31,228 nt of DNA from GCA-2861595 sp035525365 (GCA_035525365.1 DATLEK010000044.1:1-31228); one strand, 5' to 3'. Shown: positions 7,999 to 14,605, numbered from the stretch's first letter. Translations and numbers: made by a program. The notes: generated by a model not told the origin, from the sequence alone.

Positions 7999-9306
7999 AT
8001 GGTCGCCGGCGTGGCGGCCGACGCGGAGAAGGCGCTCACCCGGTATCTGCGGGGCGAGGTGGCGGCCCATTCGCCTTACTACCGCCGCCTTTCAGAGGAG
8101 GGGGGCGACGGGGGCTGGGCGGGGGGGGTCGACGACCTGTCCAGGCTTCCTCTCCTGAGGCTGGGCGAGGTCGAGGCTCCTGCCGACTTCGTGCTCCGGC
8201 CCGACTGGGCGAGCCTCGGACGCGCCGGCCACCGGGATCTGGCGGGATCCCGTTCGGGGCGGCGCCGGCGGCGTGGGGCCGGTGAGCTGGTCGACCACCG
8301 CTACAAGCCGGTGCACTGGACGCTCGACGACGGGGTCCCGGTCGGTTCCTCGGCGGCGGACATGGAGCGTCTGGCTGGACTGGGTGCCCGGTGGCTGGCC
8401 CTGGCCGGAGTGGAACCGACTGACGTCCTGGTCGGGTTGGCCCTCCCGGGCCCCAACCTGACCTTCTGGGAGCTGGTGGTCGGGGCGCGTGAGGCGGGTG
8501 TGTCCGCTATCCACCTTCCTCCAGCGGCGGCGGCCGCCGAGGTGGTCCGGCTGTGCCCCACCGTGCTGGCCGGGCGGCCATTTGACCTGGCCCGCCTGCT
8601 GGCCTCGGCCCGGGCGGAGGGTGGTCCGCTGGCCTCGGTGCACACGCTGCTGGCTCTGGGCGAGCCCCTCGAAGACGGGATGCGGGCCAAGTTGCTGCAG
8701 TTGCTGGAGTCCCCGGAGCAGGGTGCGGTGGTTGCCGCATGGGCGCCGCCGGGGGTCCGTTCATTGTGGAGCGAGTGTCGATCGGCCGGCGTCGGTGAGG
8801 CTGCCGCGGCCACCGGCACCGTCGGCGGTACGGGTCTGCACACGTGGCCGGAAGCCGAGGTGCTCGAGGTGATCGACCCGCTGTCGGGGACCTCGGCGCC
8901 GCCGGGCGCGGATGGCGAAGTGGTGTGGACGGCGCTGGGTTGGAGCGGCACGGTATTCGTGCGCCTTCGCACAGGCGTGTTCGCCACCCTCGACGACGGG
9001 CCGTGCCCCGCCTGCCATGGCCCCGGGCCGAGGCTGTCGATCGTCTCGGACACTCCTGCTTTCCTCACTGCGCTCGACCGGCACCCCGAGGTGACCGGTT
9101 GGCAGGCCGAGCTGCGCACCGTGGAAGGCCGGGAGGAGCTGATCGTCTTCATGTCGCTGGCGCCGGCGGTCGCCGCTCGAAGCGTCATGCCCGAGCTGGA
9201 CGACCAGCTCTCGGCCACCCAGTACGTGGTGGTGGACGGCCCCACCCTCGATGCCCGCCTCGCCGCCCACGACGACCGCCGGGTGGTCGACCTCCGCCGG
9301 CGCTGA
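7999..9306 (+). CDS. Phenylacetate-CoA ligase-like protein lacking key ATP-binding motifs
   Basis: A 435-aa protein with the layout of the phenylacetate-CoA ligase branch of adenylate-forming enzymes. It opens with AEKALTRYLRGEVAAHSPYY, has a substrate-binding core (DVLVGLALPGPNLTFWELV), and a C-terminal part with DGEVVWTALGWSG, RLRTGVF and GPCPACHGPGPRL. In active members the phosphate loop reads like TSGTTG and the later motif is RYRTGD. Here the loop position is Arg/Gly-rich (LAGSRSGRRRRRGAG) and the Asp after RTG is Val (residue 327). It is therefore probably not a normal CoA ligase; it may bind an acyl or aryl group without activating it, or be decaying. The ATG at 7999 is preferred because it clears the divergent SRPBCC gene, but GTG codons just downstream are possible. 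Divergent partner: the SRPBCC gene. Confidence 0.65.
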   Translation: MVAGVAADAEKALTRYLRGEVAAHSPYYRRLSEEGGDGGWAGGVDDLSRLPLLRLGEVEAPADFVLRPDWASLGRAGHRDLAGSRSGRRRRRGAGELVDHRYKPVHWTLDDGVPVGSSAADMERLAGLGARWLALAGVEPTDVLVGLALPGPNLTFWELVVGAREAGVSAIHLPPAAAAAEVVRLCPTVLAGRPFDLARLLASARAEGGPLASVHTLLALGEPLEDGMRAKLLQLLESPEQGAVVAAWAPPGVRSLWSECRSAGVGEAAAATGTVGGTGLHTWPEAEVLEVIDPLSGTSAPPGADGEVVWTALGWSGTVFVRLRTGVFATLDDGPCPACHGPGPRLSIVSDTPAFLTALDRHPEVTGWQAELRTVEGREELIVFMSLAPAVAARSVMPELDDQLSATQYVVVDGPTLDARLAAHDDRRVVDLRRR

Positions 9307-9337
9307 ACGGCCGGCCCGGTAGCGCCGCCGGCGGCCG

Positions 9338-9343
9338 TAGCCT
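9338..9343 (+). promoter_or_regulatory. Predicted -10 box for the cysteine desulfurase gene
   Basis: TAGCCT ends 7 nt before the ATG at 9351, so transcription would begin at or next to the start codon. This supports ATG 9351 over the in-frame GTG at 9345. No convincing -35 is seen. Confidence 0.4.
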
Positions 9344-9350
9344 TGTGGAG

Positions 9351-10472
9351 ATGACCGTGTACCTCGACCACGCGGCGACCACGCCGCTGCGCCCAGCGGT
9401 CCTCGAGGCGATGATGCCGTTCCTGACCGACCAGTTCGGGAACCCGTCGGGGTCTCACGCTGTTTCCCGGGCGGCCCGCACGGCGGTGGACGAGGCACGA
9501 GACGTCGTGGCCGAGTGCCTCGGGTGTGAGCCGGGGGAGGTCATCTTCACCGGCACCGGCACCGAGGCGGACAACCTGGCCATCGCCGGCGTGCTTGCCC
9601 GGCGGTTGGGAACGGCGCTGTGCAGCACGATCGAACATCACGCCGTGCTTCATGCCGTGCAGGCGCTGCGGGGTTCTGCCGTTCCCGTCCATCCCACCGG
9701 CATCGTCGACCTCGATGCGCTGGCGGCCGCCCTCAGCCCTGAGGTTTCCGTCGTCTCGGTCATGCTGGCCAACAACGAGATCGGTGTAATTCAGCCGCTC
9801 GACGAGGTGGCCGCCGTGGTGGGGGAGCACGCGCCGGAGGCGGTCCTGCACACCGATGCCGTGCAGGCGTTCCCGTGGCTCGACGTTGCCGCTCTCGCTG
9901 GAGCCGCCGGCCTGGTCGCTGTCAGCGCCCACAAGTTCGGTGGCCCCAAGGGCGTCGGCGCCCTTGTCGCCCGCAAGGGTGTCCGGCTGGTGCCGATCCT
10001 CCACGGCGGGGGTCAGGAGCGGGACCGGCGCAGCGGTACCCACAACGTCGCCGGCATCGTCGGCATGGCCGCCGCCATGCGTCTCACCGTGGCCGAGCGG
10101 GAGGCCAATCTCGCCCGGGTCGGCGCGCTCCGTGACCGGCTCGGCGATGCGCTCCTGGCCGCGCTCCCTGGCACGGTCGAGACCGGTGACCGGCGCCAAA
10201 AGGTGGCCGGCAGCTGCCACCTGCGATTCCGCGGAATCGAGAGCGAGACCCTGCTGGTCCTGCTCGACGATGCCGGCGTCTGCGCCTCAGCCGGATCGGC
10301 CTGCGCCAGCGGCGCCATGGAGCCGTCCCATGTCCTCGCGGCAATCGGTGTCGACCGGGCCGACGCCCGCTCCGCCGTGCGCTTCTCCCTCGGGTCCACC
10401 ACCACGGCCGACGACGTGGACCTCGCCGTCAAGGCCGTCACCGACGCCGTCTCCCACCTCCGCGAGGCGTGA
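9351..10472 (+). CDS. Cysteine desulfurase (NifS/IscS family)
   Basis: PLP enzyme that removes sulfur from L-cysteine and passes it on as a persulfide. It is 373 aa, full length. It opens with MTVYLDHAATTPLRPAVLEA, the family's standard N-terminus, then FGNPSGSHAVSR and FTGTGTEADNLAI. The PLP lysine is Lys195 in SAHKFGGPKGVGAL and the persulfide cysteine is Cys318 in GSACASGAMEPSHVL. The gene that follows encodes MnmA, which needs exactly this sulfur, and the pairing matches iscS-mnmA (Rv3025c-Rv3024c) in M. tuberculosis. It probably also serves Fe-S cluster assembly. An upstream in-frame extension exists but is rejected, because similarity begins at TVYLDHAAT. Confidence 0.95.
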   Translation: MTVYLDHAATTPLRPAVLEAMMPFLTDQFGNPSGSHAVSRAARTAVDEARDVVAECLGCEPGEVIFTGTGTEADNLAIAGVLARRLGTALCSTIEHHAVLHAVQALRGSAVPVHPTGIVDLDALAAALSPEVSVVSVMLANNEIGVIQPLDEVAAVVGEHAPEAVLHTDAVQAFPWLDVAALAGAAGLVAVSAHKFGGPKGVGALVARKGVRLVPILHGGGQERDRRSGTHNVAGIVGMAAAMRLTVAEREANLARVGALRDRLGDALLAALPGTVETGDRRQKVAGSCHLRFRGIESETLLVLLDDAGVCASAGSACASGAMEPSHVLAAIGVDRADARSAVRFSLGSTTTADDVDLAVKAVTDAVSHLREA

Positions 10473-10482
10473 GCGCCGTGCC

Positions 10483-10632
10483 CCGCACCCCTCACCGTTG
10501 CGAGTACATACCGGGCTTTTTCCGCCCCCTATGTACTCGAAGCGACACGAGGGGGGCCGTGTCTGGTGGTGCGTTCCGCACCCCTCACCGTTGCGAGTAC
10601 ATACCGGGCTTTTTCCGCCCCCTATGTACTCG
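10483..10632 (+). repeat. Two tandem copies of a 57-bp hairpin element
   Basis: Identical 57-bp copies lie at 10483-10539 and 10576-10632 (period 93 bp). Each contains GAGTACATA and TATGTACTC flanking a spacer that itself holds GGGC and GCCC. In the second copy the arms are perfect over 15 bp: CGTTGCGAGTACATA (10589-10603) with TATGTACTCGCAACG (10623-10637). The first copy is perfect over 10 bp, then imperfect. The 36 bp between the copies hold a further inverted repeat, GACACG (10544-10549) with CGTGTC (10558-10563). It fills the gap between the desulfurase and mnmA, so it is transcribed if the two form an operon. I see no other copy in this window. Confidence 0.85.
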
Positions 10633-10653
10633 CAACGCTCAAAGGGTTGGGCT

Positions 10654-11814
10654 GTGACCGAGCGGGTGCTGGTGGCCATGTCCGGTGGGGTGGACTCGTC
10701 GGTGGCGGCGGCCCTGCTGGTGGAGGCGGGCGACGAGGTAGTCGGCGCCACCATGAAGCTGTGGGGCGGCGCCAGCGACTCCGGGTGCTGCTCGGTGGCC
10801 GACGTGGACGACGCCCGCCGGGTGGCCCAGCAGCTCGGCATCGTCCACCACGTGTTCAACTTCGGCGACGACTTCGAGACCCACGTGGTAGCGCCTTACG
10901 TGCGCGAACATGCCGCCGGGCGCACCCCGAACCCGTGCATCGAGTGCAACCGCCACCTCAAGTTCGACCGCTTCCTGCACCGGGCGACGCAACTCGGTTT
11001 CGATGCCGTCGCCACCGGCCACCATGCCCGGGTCACCAGTGACAGCGGCCGCTGGCAGCTGCGGCGGGGTGCGGACCGGGCCAAGGACCAGTCGTACGTC
11101 CTCTCGATGTTGGGCCAGCCCCAGCTGTCCCGGGTCCGGTTCCCGGTCGGCGATCTGACCAAGGCCGACGTCCGGGATCGGGCCGCCGCCCTCGGTCTGC
11201 GCACGGCGGCCAAGGCCGACAGCCAGGACGTGTGCTTCATCACCTCCACCGGAGGGCGGGAGGCGTTCCTTGGCGAGCGCATCGAGCTGCGGCCGGGCCG
11301 GGTGGTGGACGCGGCCACGGGTCGTGAGATCGGCCAGGTGCCGGCACTCGAGCTGGTCACCATCGGCCAGCGCCGAGGCATGGGCGCTGCCGGCGCTACC
11401 GGCGTAGCCGCCTCACGATCGCGCCACGGGATGGGCGCCGGCGGCGCGGCTGGTTCACCGCCACGCCCGGGCATGGCAGGCGCCGGCGACGTCAGCCCGA
11501 CCCCACTGCCGGGCCAGCGCCGTTATGCGATCACCGTCGACACAGCGACCAGAACGGTGACGGCGGGCACCGAGGCCGATCTCCTCACCGATGCGCTGGT
11601 CGTCAGCCTCCTCGGCTGGTCCTGGACCGACTATCCCGTGCCCGCCGGCACGGCCGTCTCGGCGCAGGTGAGCGCCCACGGCACACCCCGCCCCGCGGTA
11701 CTGGGCGCAGATGCGAGCCTGCGCTGGCGGGAGCCGCAGAACCGGGTCGCCCCGGGCCAGACGGTCGCCATCTACGACGGCGACAGCGTCCTCGGCTCCG
11801 CCATCGTCTCCTGA
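10654..11814 (+). CDS. mnmA: tRNA-specific 2-thiouridylase
   Basis: Thiolates uridine-34 of Lys, Glu and Gln tRNAs using ATP and sulfur relayed from a cysteine desulfurase. It is 386 aa, slightly longer than the usual 355-370. It has the PP-loop MSGGVDSSVA (residues 9-18), TPNPCIECN with the catalytic Cys95, and DSQDVCFI with the second catalytic Cys194. VTIGQRRGMG follows, and the C-terminal beta-barrel domain (RYAITVDTATRTVTAG). About 40 extra residues (roughly 247-286), rich in Ala, Gly, Pro and Arg, interrupt the region between the GQRRG motif and the barrel. The start is GTG at 10654, just right of the duplicated hairpin element. The convergent vapC ends 11 bp away. Confidence 0.94.
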   Translation: MTERVLVAMSGGVDSSVAAALLVEAGDEVVGATMKLWGGASDSGCCSVADVDDARRVAQQLGIVHHVFNFGDDFETHVVAPYVREHAAGRTPNPCIECNRHLKFDRFLHRATQLGFDAVATGHHARVTSDSGRWQLRRGADRAKDQSYVLSMLGQPQLSRVRFPVGDLTKADVRDRAAALGLRTAAKADSQDVCFITSTGGREAFLGERIELRPGRVVDAATGREIGQVPALELVTIGQRRGMGAAGATGVAASRSRHGMGAGGAAGSPPRPGMAGAGDVSPTPLPGQRRYAITVDTATRTVTAGTEADLLTDALVVSLLGWSWTDYPVPAGTAVSAQVSAHGTPRPAVLGADASLRWREPQNRVAPGQTVAIYDGDSVLGSAIVS

Positions 11815-11825
11815 CCGAGGACCCG

Positions 11826-12212
11826 TCACACCATGATGACTTCGAGCCCCGGCAGCTCGACGTAGTCCTCGTCCTGGGTGACGACGGGCACGCCCAGGCT
11901 GAGGGCCGTGGCCGCGATCCACGAGTCGTTGACGGGCATCCGTTTCTGGTGATCCCGAAGCAGAACCCGGAGTGACGCCCAGGCAGCCGCCACCGATTCG
12001 TCGACCGGCACCGGATCGAGGGCGAGGGCATCGGTGAGGGCGGCCAGGCGCCGGTCCCGGATCCGGACATCCGCGGCCACCAGGACACCGGCGCGAAGCT
12101 CCCCGATGGTGATGGCCGACACGGCCAACTGGTCCGGCAGCGACGCCCGATCGACGGATCGGCCGGACTCCCTGGCGATGAAGACGGACGTATCGGCGAG
12201 CCCGCGGGTCAC
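11826..12212 (-). CDS. vapC: PIN-domain ribonuclease toxin, VapC family
   Basis: A 128-aa toxin of a type II toxin-antitoxin pair, predicted to cut RNA. It opens with GLADTSVFIARESGR (first acidic residue, DTS). IGELRAGVLVA carries the conserved Glu, and NDSWIAATALSLGVPVVTQDEDYVEL carries the remaining acidic residues (NDSWIAA and TQDEDY). All four PIN acidic positions appear intact. The start is GTG at 12212, overlapping the antitoxin stop by 4 bp (GTGA), the usual arrangement. The VapC name is by family resemblance; the RNA target cannot be read from the sequence. Confidence 0.9.
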   Translation of the reverse strand: MTRGLADTSVFIARESGRSVDRASLPDQLAVSAITIGELRAGVLVAADVRIRDRRLAALTDALALDPVPVDESVAAAWASLRVLLRDHQKRMPVNDSWIAATALSLGVPVVTQDEDYVELPGLEVIMV

Positions 12213-12463
12213 AGGAGCGGAAGGTCGTCGGTCGACTCCTCGCCGAGGCCGGCGAGGTCGTCAACCAGCCCCGGGTCGGCCTGCGAGCGAAGGATACGGC
12301 TGGCGAACTCGTCCCGTCCGAGCCAGCGGGGCCGACGGTTGACCGGTTGCAGGACGGCCGCCGGCCGGCCGTCGACGGTGATCGTCACCGACTCGCCCTG
12401 TGCCACCCGGTTGAGTAGAGCCCGGGTGCTGTTGCGGAGTTCACGGGAGGCCACCTCGGACAT
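12209..12463 (-). CDS. vapB: Antitoxin, Phd/YefM type, partner of VapC
   Basis: An 84-aa antitoxin: VASRELRNSTRALLNRVAQG is the N-terminal dimerisation and DNA-binding part of the prevent-host-death family, followed by ESVTITVDGRPAAVLQPV. The acidic C-terminal tail (LVDDLAGLGEESTDDLPLL) would clamp the toxin. The start chosen is ATG at 12463 rather than an upstream in-frame ATG, because the family begins with MSEVASRELRN and a promoter ends just before it. Such antitoxins normally repress their own operon with the toxin. Confidence 0.9.
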   Translation of the reverse strand: MSEVASRELRNSTRALLNRVAQGESVTITVDGRPAAVLQPVNRRPRWLGRDEFASRILRSQADPGLVDDLAGLGEESTDDLPLL

Positions 12464-12469
12464 GCCACA

Positions 12470-12498
12470 ACCGTAGCAAATGTGCGACCCTATCTCAA
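12470..12498 (-). promoter_or_regulatory. Predicted leaderless promoter of vapBC
   Basis: Read leftward, -35 TTGAGA (12493-12498) is 17 bp from -10 TACGGT (12470-12475), which ends 6 nt before the vapB ATG. Spacing and sequence fit a housekeeping sigma promoter giving a leaderless mRNA. Overlap with the 3' end of the membrane-protein gene begins at 12495. Confidence 0.5.
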
Positions 12499-13382
12499 CC
12501 GGTAATGATTCGCCTCGCCGCCGCTTCCTTGAGGACCTCACCCGGACGTGTCGGGGTGAACAGGAGGCGGGCGGAGGAGCCCGGCTCGCCGATGCGGGTG
12601 CCGGGGCGCATGAGCATCATCGGGACCTTCTCGGTGAGCACCAGCTCCAGGGCCAGGCCGGGAGCGCGTTGAGTGAGGTCGAGTGAGTCGGTGTCGGCGG
12701 GGGCGGGGCGCAGGACCTCGATGGTCTGGCGGCGGAACAGCACCGGGTCGGCCAGGGCGATGGGGTCGTGGAGCACCAGGCCGGCGGGGACGAAGACCAC
12801 CCAGCGCCGGGAGAGATTGTTCATCGCCGCCATCAGCAGGCCGGCCACAGGAAGGCCGACAACGGCCAGCAAACCGCCGGCCACCCAGCGCCGGCTGGCC
12901 AGCAGCAGTAGCACCCCCACCGGTGCACCGACAGCCAAGGTCCATGCCAGCGGCAGAATGCCCAGAAGCAGCGGGCCCGGCACCCGCAACGGCAGCCGGC
13001 GTTCGTTCGGGTAGGCGGGGCCGTTCACGTACCGGGCACCGGTCTCGGGCAGGAAGGCCAGGACCAGCGCCAGCGCCGTTGAGCCGACAGTCACAGCCGA
13101 CGGATGCCCGTCCACCGTCGCCGCCAGCGCGGCCACCAGCGCCGCCGGCGTCACCACCCGCAGCACGGTCAGGGCGAGCGGGTGGGCCACCAGCGTGGCC
13201 GTCACCACGGCCGCCCACGCCGCCCACAGAACCGTGGACGCCACCAGCTGGACGGGACGGCTGTGGCCGTGCAGGGCGGCGCCGAGGCTGGGGCCGGCGG
13301 TGAGCGGTAGCACCGCCCACGCCGCCCGCAGTGCCCACGGGAGCAGGGTCGGGAGGCGCCCGCCAAACGTGGACGGCCGCAT
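12495..13382 (-). CDS. Polytopic membrane protein of unknown function
   Basis: About 295 aa from the chosen ATG at 13382; in-frame starts at 13415, 13433 and 13463 (GTG) are also possible and would add up to 27 residues. The N-terminal two thirds hold several hydrophobic spans: AWAVLPLTAGPSLGAAL, VLWAAWAAVVTATLVAH, VVTPAALVAALAA, TALALVLAFLP, LLLGILPLAWTLAVGAPVGV and VAGGLLAVVGLPVAGLL. After these comes a soluble C-terminal domain of about 100 residues (RRWVVFVPAGLVLHDP onward) containing LFRRQTIEVLRPAP and ARLLFTPTRPGEVL. No enzymatic motif is recognised. The layout suggests a membrane-anchored domain facing the cytoplasm. It stands alone, divergent from the small ORF at 13500. Confidence 0.72.
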   Translation of the reverse strand: MRPSTFGGRLPTLLPWALRAAWAVLPLTAGPSLGAALHGHSRPVQLVASTVLWAAWAAVVTATLVAHPLALTVLRVVTPAALVAALAATVDGHPSAVTVGSTALALVLAFLPETGARYVNGPAYPNERRLPLRVPGPLLLGILPLAWTLAVGAPVGVLLLLASRRWVAGGLLAVVGLPVAGLLMAAMNNLSRRWVVFVPAGLVLHDPIALADPVLFRRQTIEVLRPAPADTDSLDLTQRAPGLALELVLTEKVPMMLMRPGTRIGEPGSSARLLFTPTRPGEVLKEAAARRIITG

Positions 13383-13407
13383 TCGGACGGAGCGGAGCGG
13401 GGACGGG

Positions 13408-13465
13408 AGGCGCATGACGGAGGCCGCACTCATGCACTGGAAGGCGCATGACGGACGGCGCACTC
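13408..13465 (+). repeat. 24-bp direct repeat in a divergent gene gap
   Basis: AGGCGCATGACGGA followed by a 3-bp variable part and CGCACTC occurs at 13408-13431 and 13442-13465, 22 of 24 bases the same. It covers candidate starts of the leftward membrane-protein gene and lies before the rightward small ORF. It could be a paired operator or a simple duplication. Confidence 0.5.
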
Positions 13466-13499
13466 TCGCAGACCGGCGGCGATGTACGACAATCGACCC

Positions 13500-13688
13500 A
13501 TGAGCGACGTGCGACTGGTGGACCTCGACGTGATCAATCGCTACAGCTTGGCCGTGCGCCAGGAGTGGGCGCCGGCCGAGGAGGTCCTGGCTGTGCTCGA
13601 GGCCAGCCGGGAGCAGGTAATGGCGGCCATGCGCCCGCCGGGCGAACGGGCGGGACGCGGGCCTCGCCGCCCCCCGAGCCGGTCATAG
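13500..13688 (+). CDS. Small hypothetical protein
   Basis: A 62-aa ORF. Residues 1-45 look like real protein: SDVRLVDLDVINRYSLAVRQ followed by EWAPAEEVLAVLEASREQV, giving a predicted strand and two amphipathic helices. The last 17 residues are Arg/Pro/Gly-rich. ATG 13500 is preferred over an in-frame ATG at 13482 because a -10-like GACAAT (13488-13493) ends 6 nt before it. I do not recognise the family. It is divergent from the membrane-protein gene. Confidence 0.5.
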   Translation: MSDVRLVDLDVINRYSLAVRQEWAPAEEVLAVLEASREQVMAAMRPPGERAGRGPRRPPSRS

Positions 13689-13749
13689 GGAGGGGCTTCA
13701 CCGCTGATTCACTTGCGTTACACCGTCTCGACTTCGCTCGCCGGACCCG

Positions 13750-13863
13750 CGTTCCCGTCTCGTTGAGGGCGCGCACGGCGTAGTGGTACCTGCCCGCCTC
13801 CAGGTCGCCTACAAGCAACGTGAGCGGGACACCCACGGCCACCGGGCTCCAACTCGCGGTCGC
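13750..13863 (-). pseudogene. Fragment resembling a fibronectin type III domain
   Basis: Read leftward, after an in-frame stop, the frame gives ATASWSPVAVGVPLTLLVGD then LEAGRYHYAVRALNETG. This resembles the second half of an FN3 domain (the AGxxYxYAVRAxNxxG strand). It has no start codon of its own in a sensible place and the similarity stops after NETG. Probably a remnant of an extracellular or phage-type protein; weak on 38 residues. Confidence 0.3.
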
Positions 13864-13869
13864 TCAAGG

Positions 13870-13915
13870 CACCAGATTGTAGGCAATCCGGTCACCACTT
13901 TGTAGGGAACCCAGC
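13870..13915 (+). repeat. Tandem imperfect 23-bp repeat, possible mobile-element end
   Basis: Two adjacent 23-bp units (13870-13892, 13893-13915) share CACCA, TTGTAGG and AA-CC blocks, 17 of 23 bases matching. Multiple short terminal repeats of this kind occur at the ends of some insertion sequences, but no transposase is present here, so the assignment is tentative. Confidence 0.35.
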
Positions 13916-14000
13916 AAACCTGCCTTGTCCTTTCTTTCAATTTTGCGACACCTCCAGCGAGGCGCCAGGACCGTCGCTACCGGCTTCGTGCTCACCCGCG

Positions 14001-14336
14001 TTACGCCAGACCCAGCGCGATGGCCAGTGCCCGGTCGAGTTGAGCCAACTTGGCGGGGCCGAGCTGGCCGCGTTGGCGCGTGAGCACCTGCTTGGGCAGC
14101 GTGAAGAGGTTGTCGCAGTTGATGGCACAGCTGTGGTTGAGACCCTCTTCCGTACCCACCTCGACCTCAGCCACATGACCGTGAAAACTGCTCGTAACCA
14201 GAACGCACACGAGGCTGCTGAGGACGGGGATGGCGCTGTTCCGGGTAACGACTACCACGGGATGTGTGCCGACACCCGGAACCCGAGCATCCCAAACAGC
14301 TCCGCGTAGGACTACGCCTCGTTGGCGGCGAGGCAT
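14001..14336 (-). CDS. mazF: MazF/PemK-family toxin (endoribonuclease)
   Basis: A 111-aa protein. It has LRGAVWDARVPGVGTHPVVV (the RG-WxA start and HPVVVVTRN strand of the MazF fold), SSLVCVLVTSSFHGHVAEVEV (VTSS, then the loop before the next strand), and GLNHSCAINCDNLFTLPKQVL. The latter matches the family's GLxxxSxVxxDNLxTVPK block. QLGPAKLAQLDRALAIALGL is the C-terminal helix. The ATG at 14336 overlaps the end of the antitoxin gene by 25 bp, so the pair is coupled. Residues before LRGAVWD are probably disordered. It is predicted to cleave mRNA or tRNA at short sequences. The symbol is given at family level. Confidence 0.85.
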   Translation of the reverse strand: MPRRQRGVVLRGAVWDARVPGVGTHPVVVVTRNSAIPVLSSLVCVLVTSSFHGHVAEVEVGTEEGLNHSCAINCDNLFTLPKQVLTRQRGQLGPAKLAQLDRALAIALGLA

Positions 14337-14569
14337 GCGGCGACCGAAAAGGCGGCGAGCTCACCGACCAGCCCATCGTGAGCAGAGTCCGGGTCGGCAT
14401 AACGACGGCGGTAGGACGCGACGATAGCTTCCTCACTGTGTTCCGCCAGCCACGCCCGGACCGCCGCCGAGACGATAGAGCCGCGGTTGGGTGCAAGGCC
14501 TGCAGCTACGGCCAGATCGAGAGCCTCCACGACCGATGCGTCGAGCCGGGCGGTGACGGGTACGCTCAC
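14312..14569 (-). CDS. mazE: Ribbon-helix-helix antitoxin, partner of MazF
   Basis: An 85-aa protein beginning SVPVTARLDASVVEALDLAV, the strand-helix-helix of the CopG/RHH class. It continues GLAPNRGSIVSAAVRAWLAE and then a C-terminal toxin-binding tail. The start is GTG at 14569; an ATG overlapping it is out of frame and meets a stop at once. A -10 box ends 7 nt before the GTG and a palindrome covers the promoter, which fits autorepression. The symbol is by position and role; the fold is RHH rather than the AbrB fold of E. coli MazE. Confidence 0.82.
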   Translation of the reverse strand: MSVPVTARLDASVVEALDLAVAAGLAPNRGSIVSAAVRAWLAEHSEEAIVASYRRRYADPDSAHDGLVGELAAFSVAACLAANEA

Positions 14570-14576
14570 ATGGCGG

Positions 14577-14605
14577 AGTCTACATCGCTGTACACGATCC
14601 GTACA
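14577..14605 (-). promoter_or_regulatory. mazEF promoter with palindromic operator
   Basis: Leftward -10 TAGACT (14577-14582) ends 7 nt from the GTG start. TGTACacgatccGTACA (14589-14605) is a 5-bp inverted repeat covering the upstream part of the -35/-10 spacer and the expected -35 position (TGTACG, 14600-14605). This is the right place for a repressor such as the RHH antitoxin. Confidence 0.45.

Larger units (their letters stand above)
13689..14000. other. Gene-poor stretch with degenerate material
   Basis: Just over 300 bp without an intact gene. It contains a leftward fibronectin-like fragment (13750-13863) and a tandem 23-bp imperfect repeat (13870-13915). A locally AT-richer patch follows (about 13916-13950, CTTTCTTTCAATTTTG), unlike the surrounding sequence. 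It reads like the scar of an older gene or mobile element next to the MazEF-like module. Confidence 0.45.

Noticed and set aside
8844..9350. Upstream extension of the cysteine desulfurase
   Set aside because: It overlaps the 3' end of the adenylation-like gene in another frame and is Arg/Pro-rich; family similarity starts at 9351.
8301..10220. Long open frame on the minus strand (639 codons) opposite the adenylation-like and desulfurase genes
   Set aside because: Shadow frame caused by high GC; it has no recognisable domain and spans two well-supported genes on the other strand. The same applies to 28984-30639 (opposite ilvB), 17886-19484 (opposite the kinase), 14639-16045 (opposite ligA) and 2493-3743 (opposite glgB).
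10483..10637. CRISPR array
   Set aside because: Only two copies, each a long internal palindrome of 57 bp with one 36-bp gap and no cas genes nearby.
13534..13842. Intact 102-aa minus-strand gene containing the FN3-like fragment
   Set aside because: The C-terminal two thirds lie opposite the small ORF and show only GC-driven Pro/Gly/Arg composition; only the first 38 residues resemble a domain.
11826..14569. A defence island or a new phage-defence system
   Set aside because: Only two ordinary type II toxin-antitoxin pairs and degenerate material are present; no nuclease, helicase, reverse transcriptase or NTPase genes accompany them.
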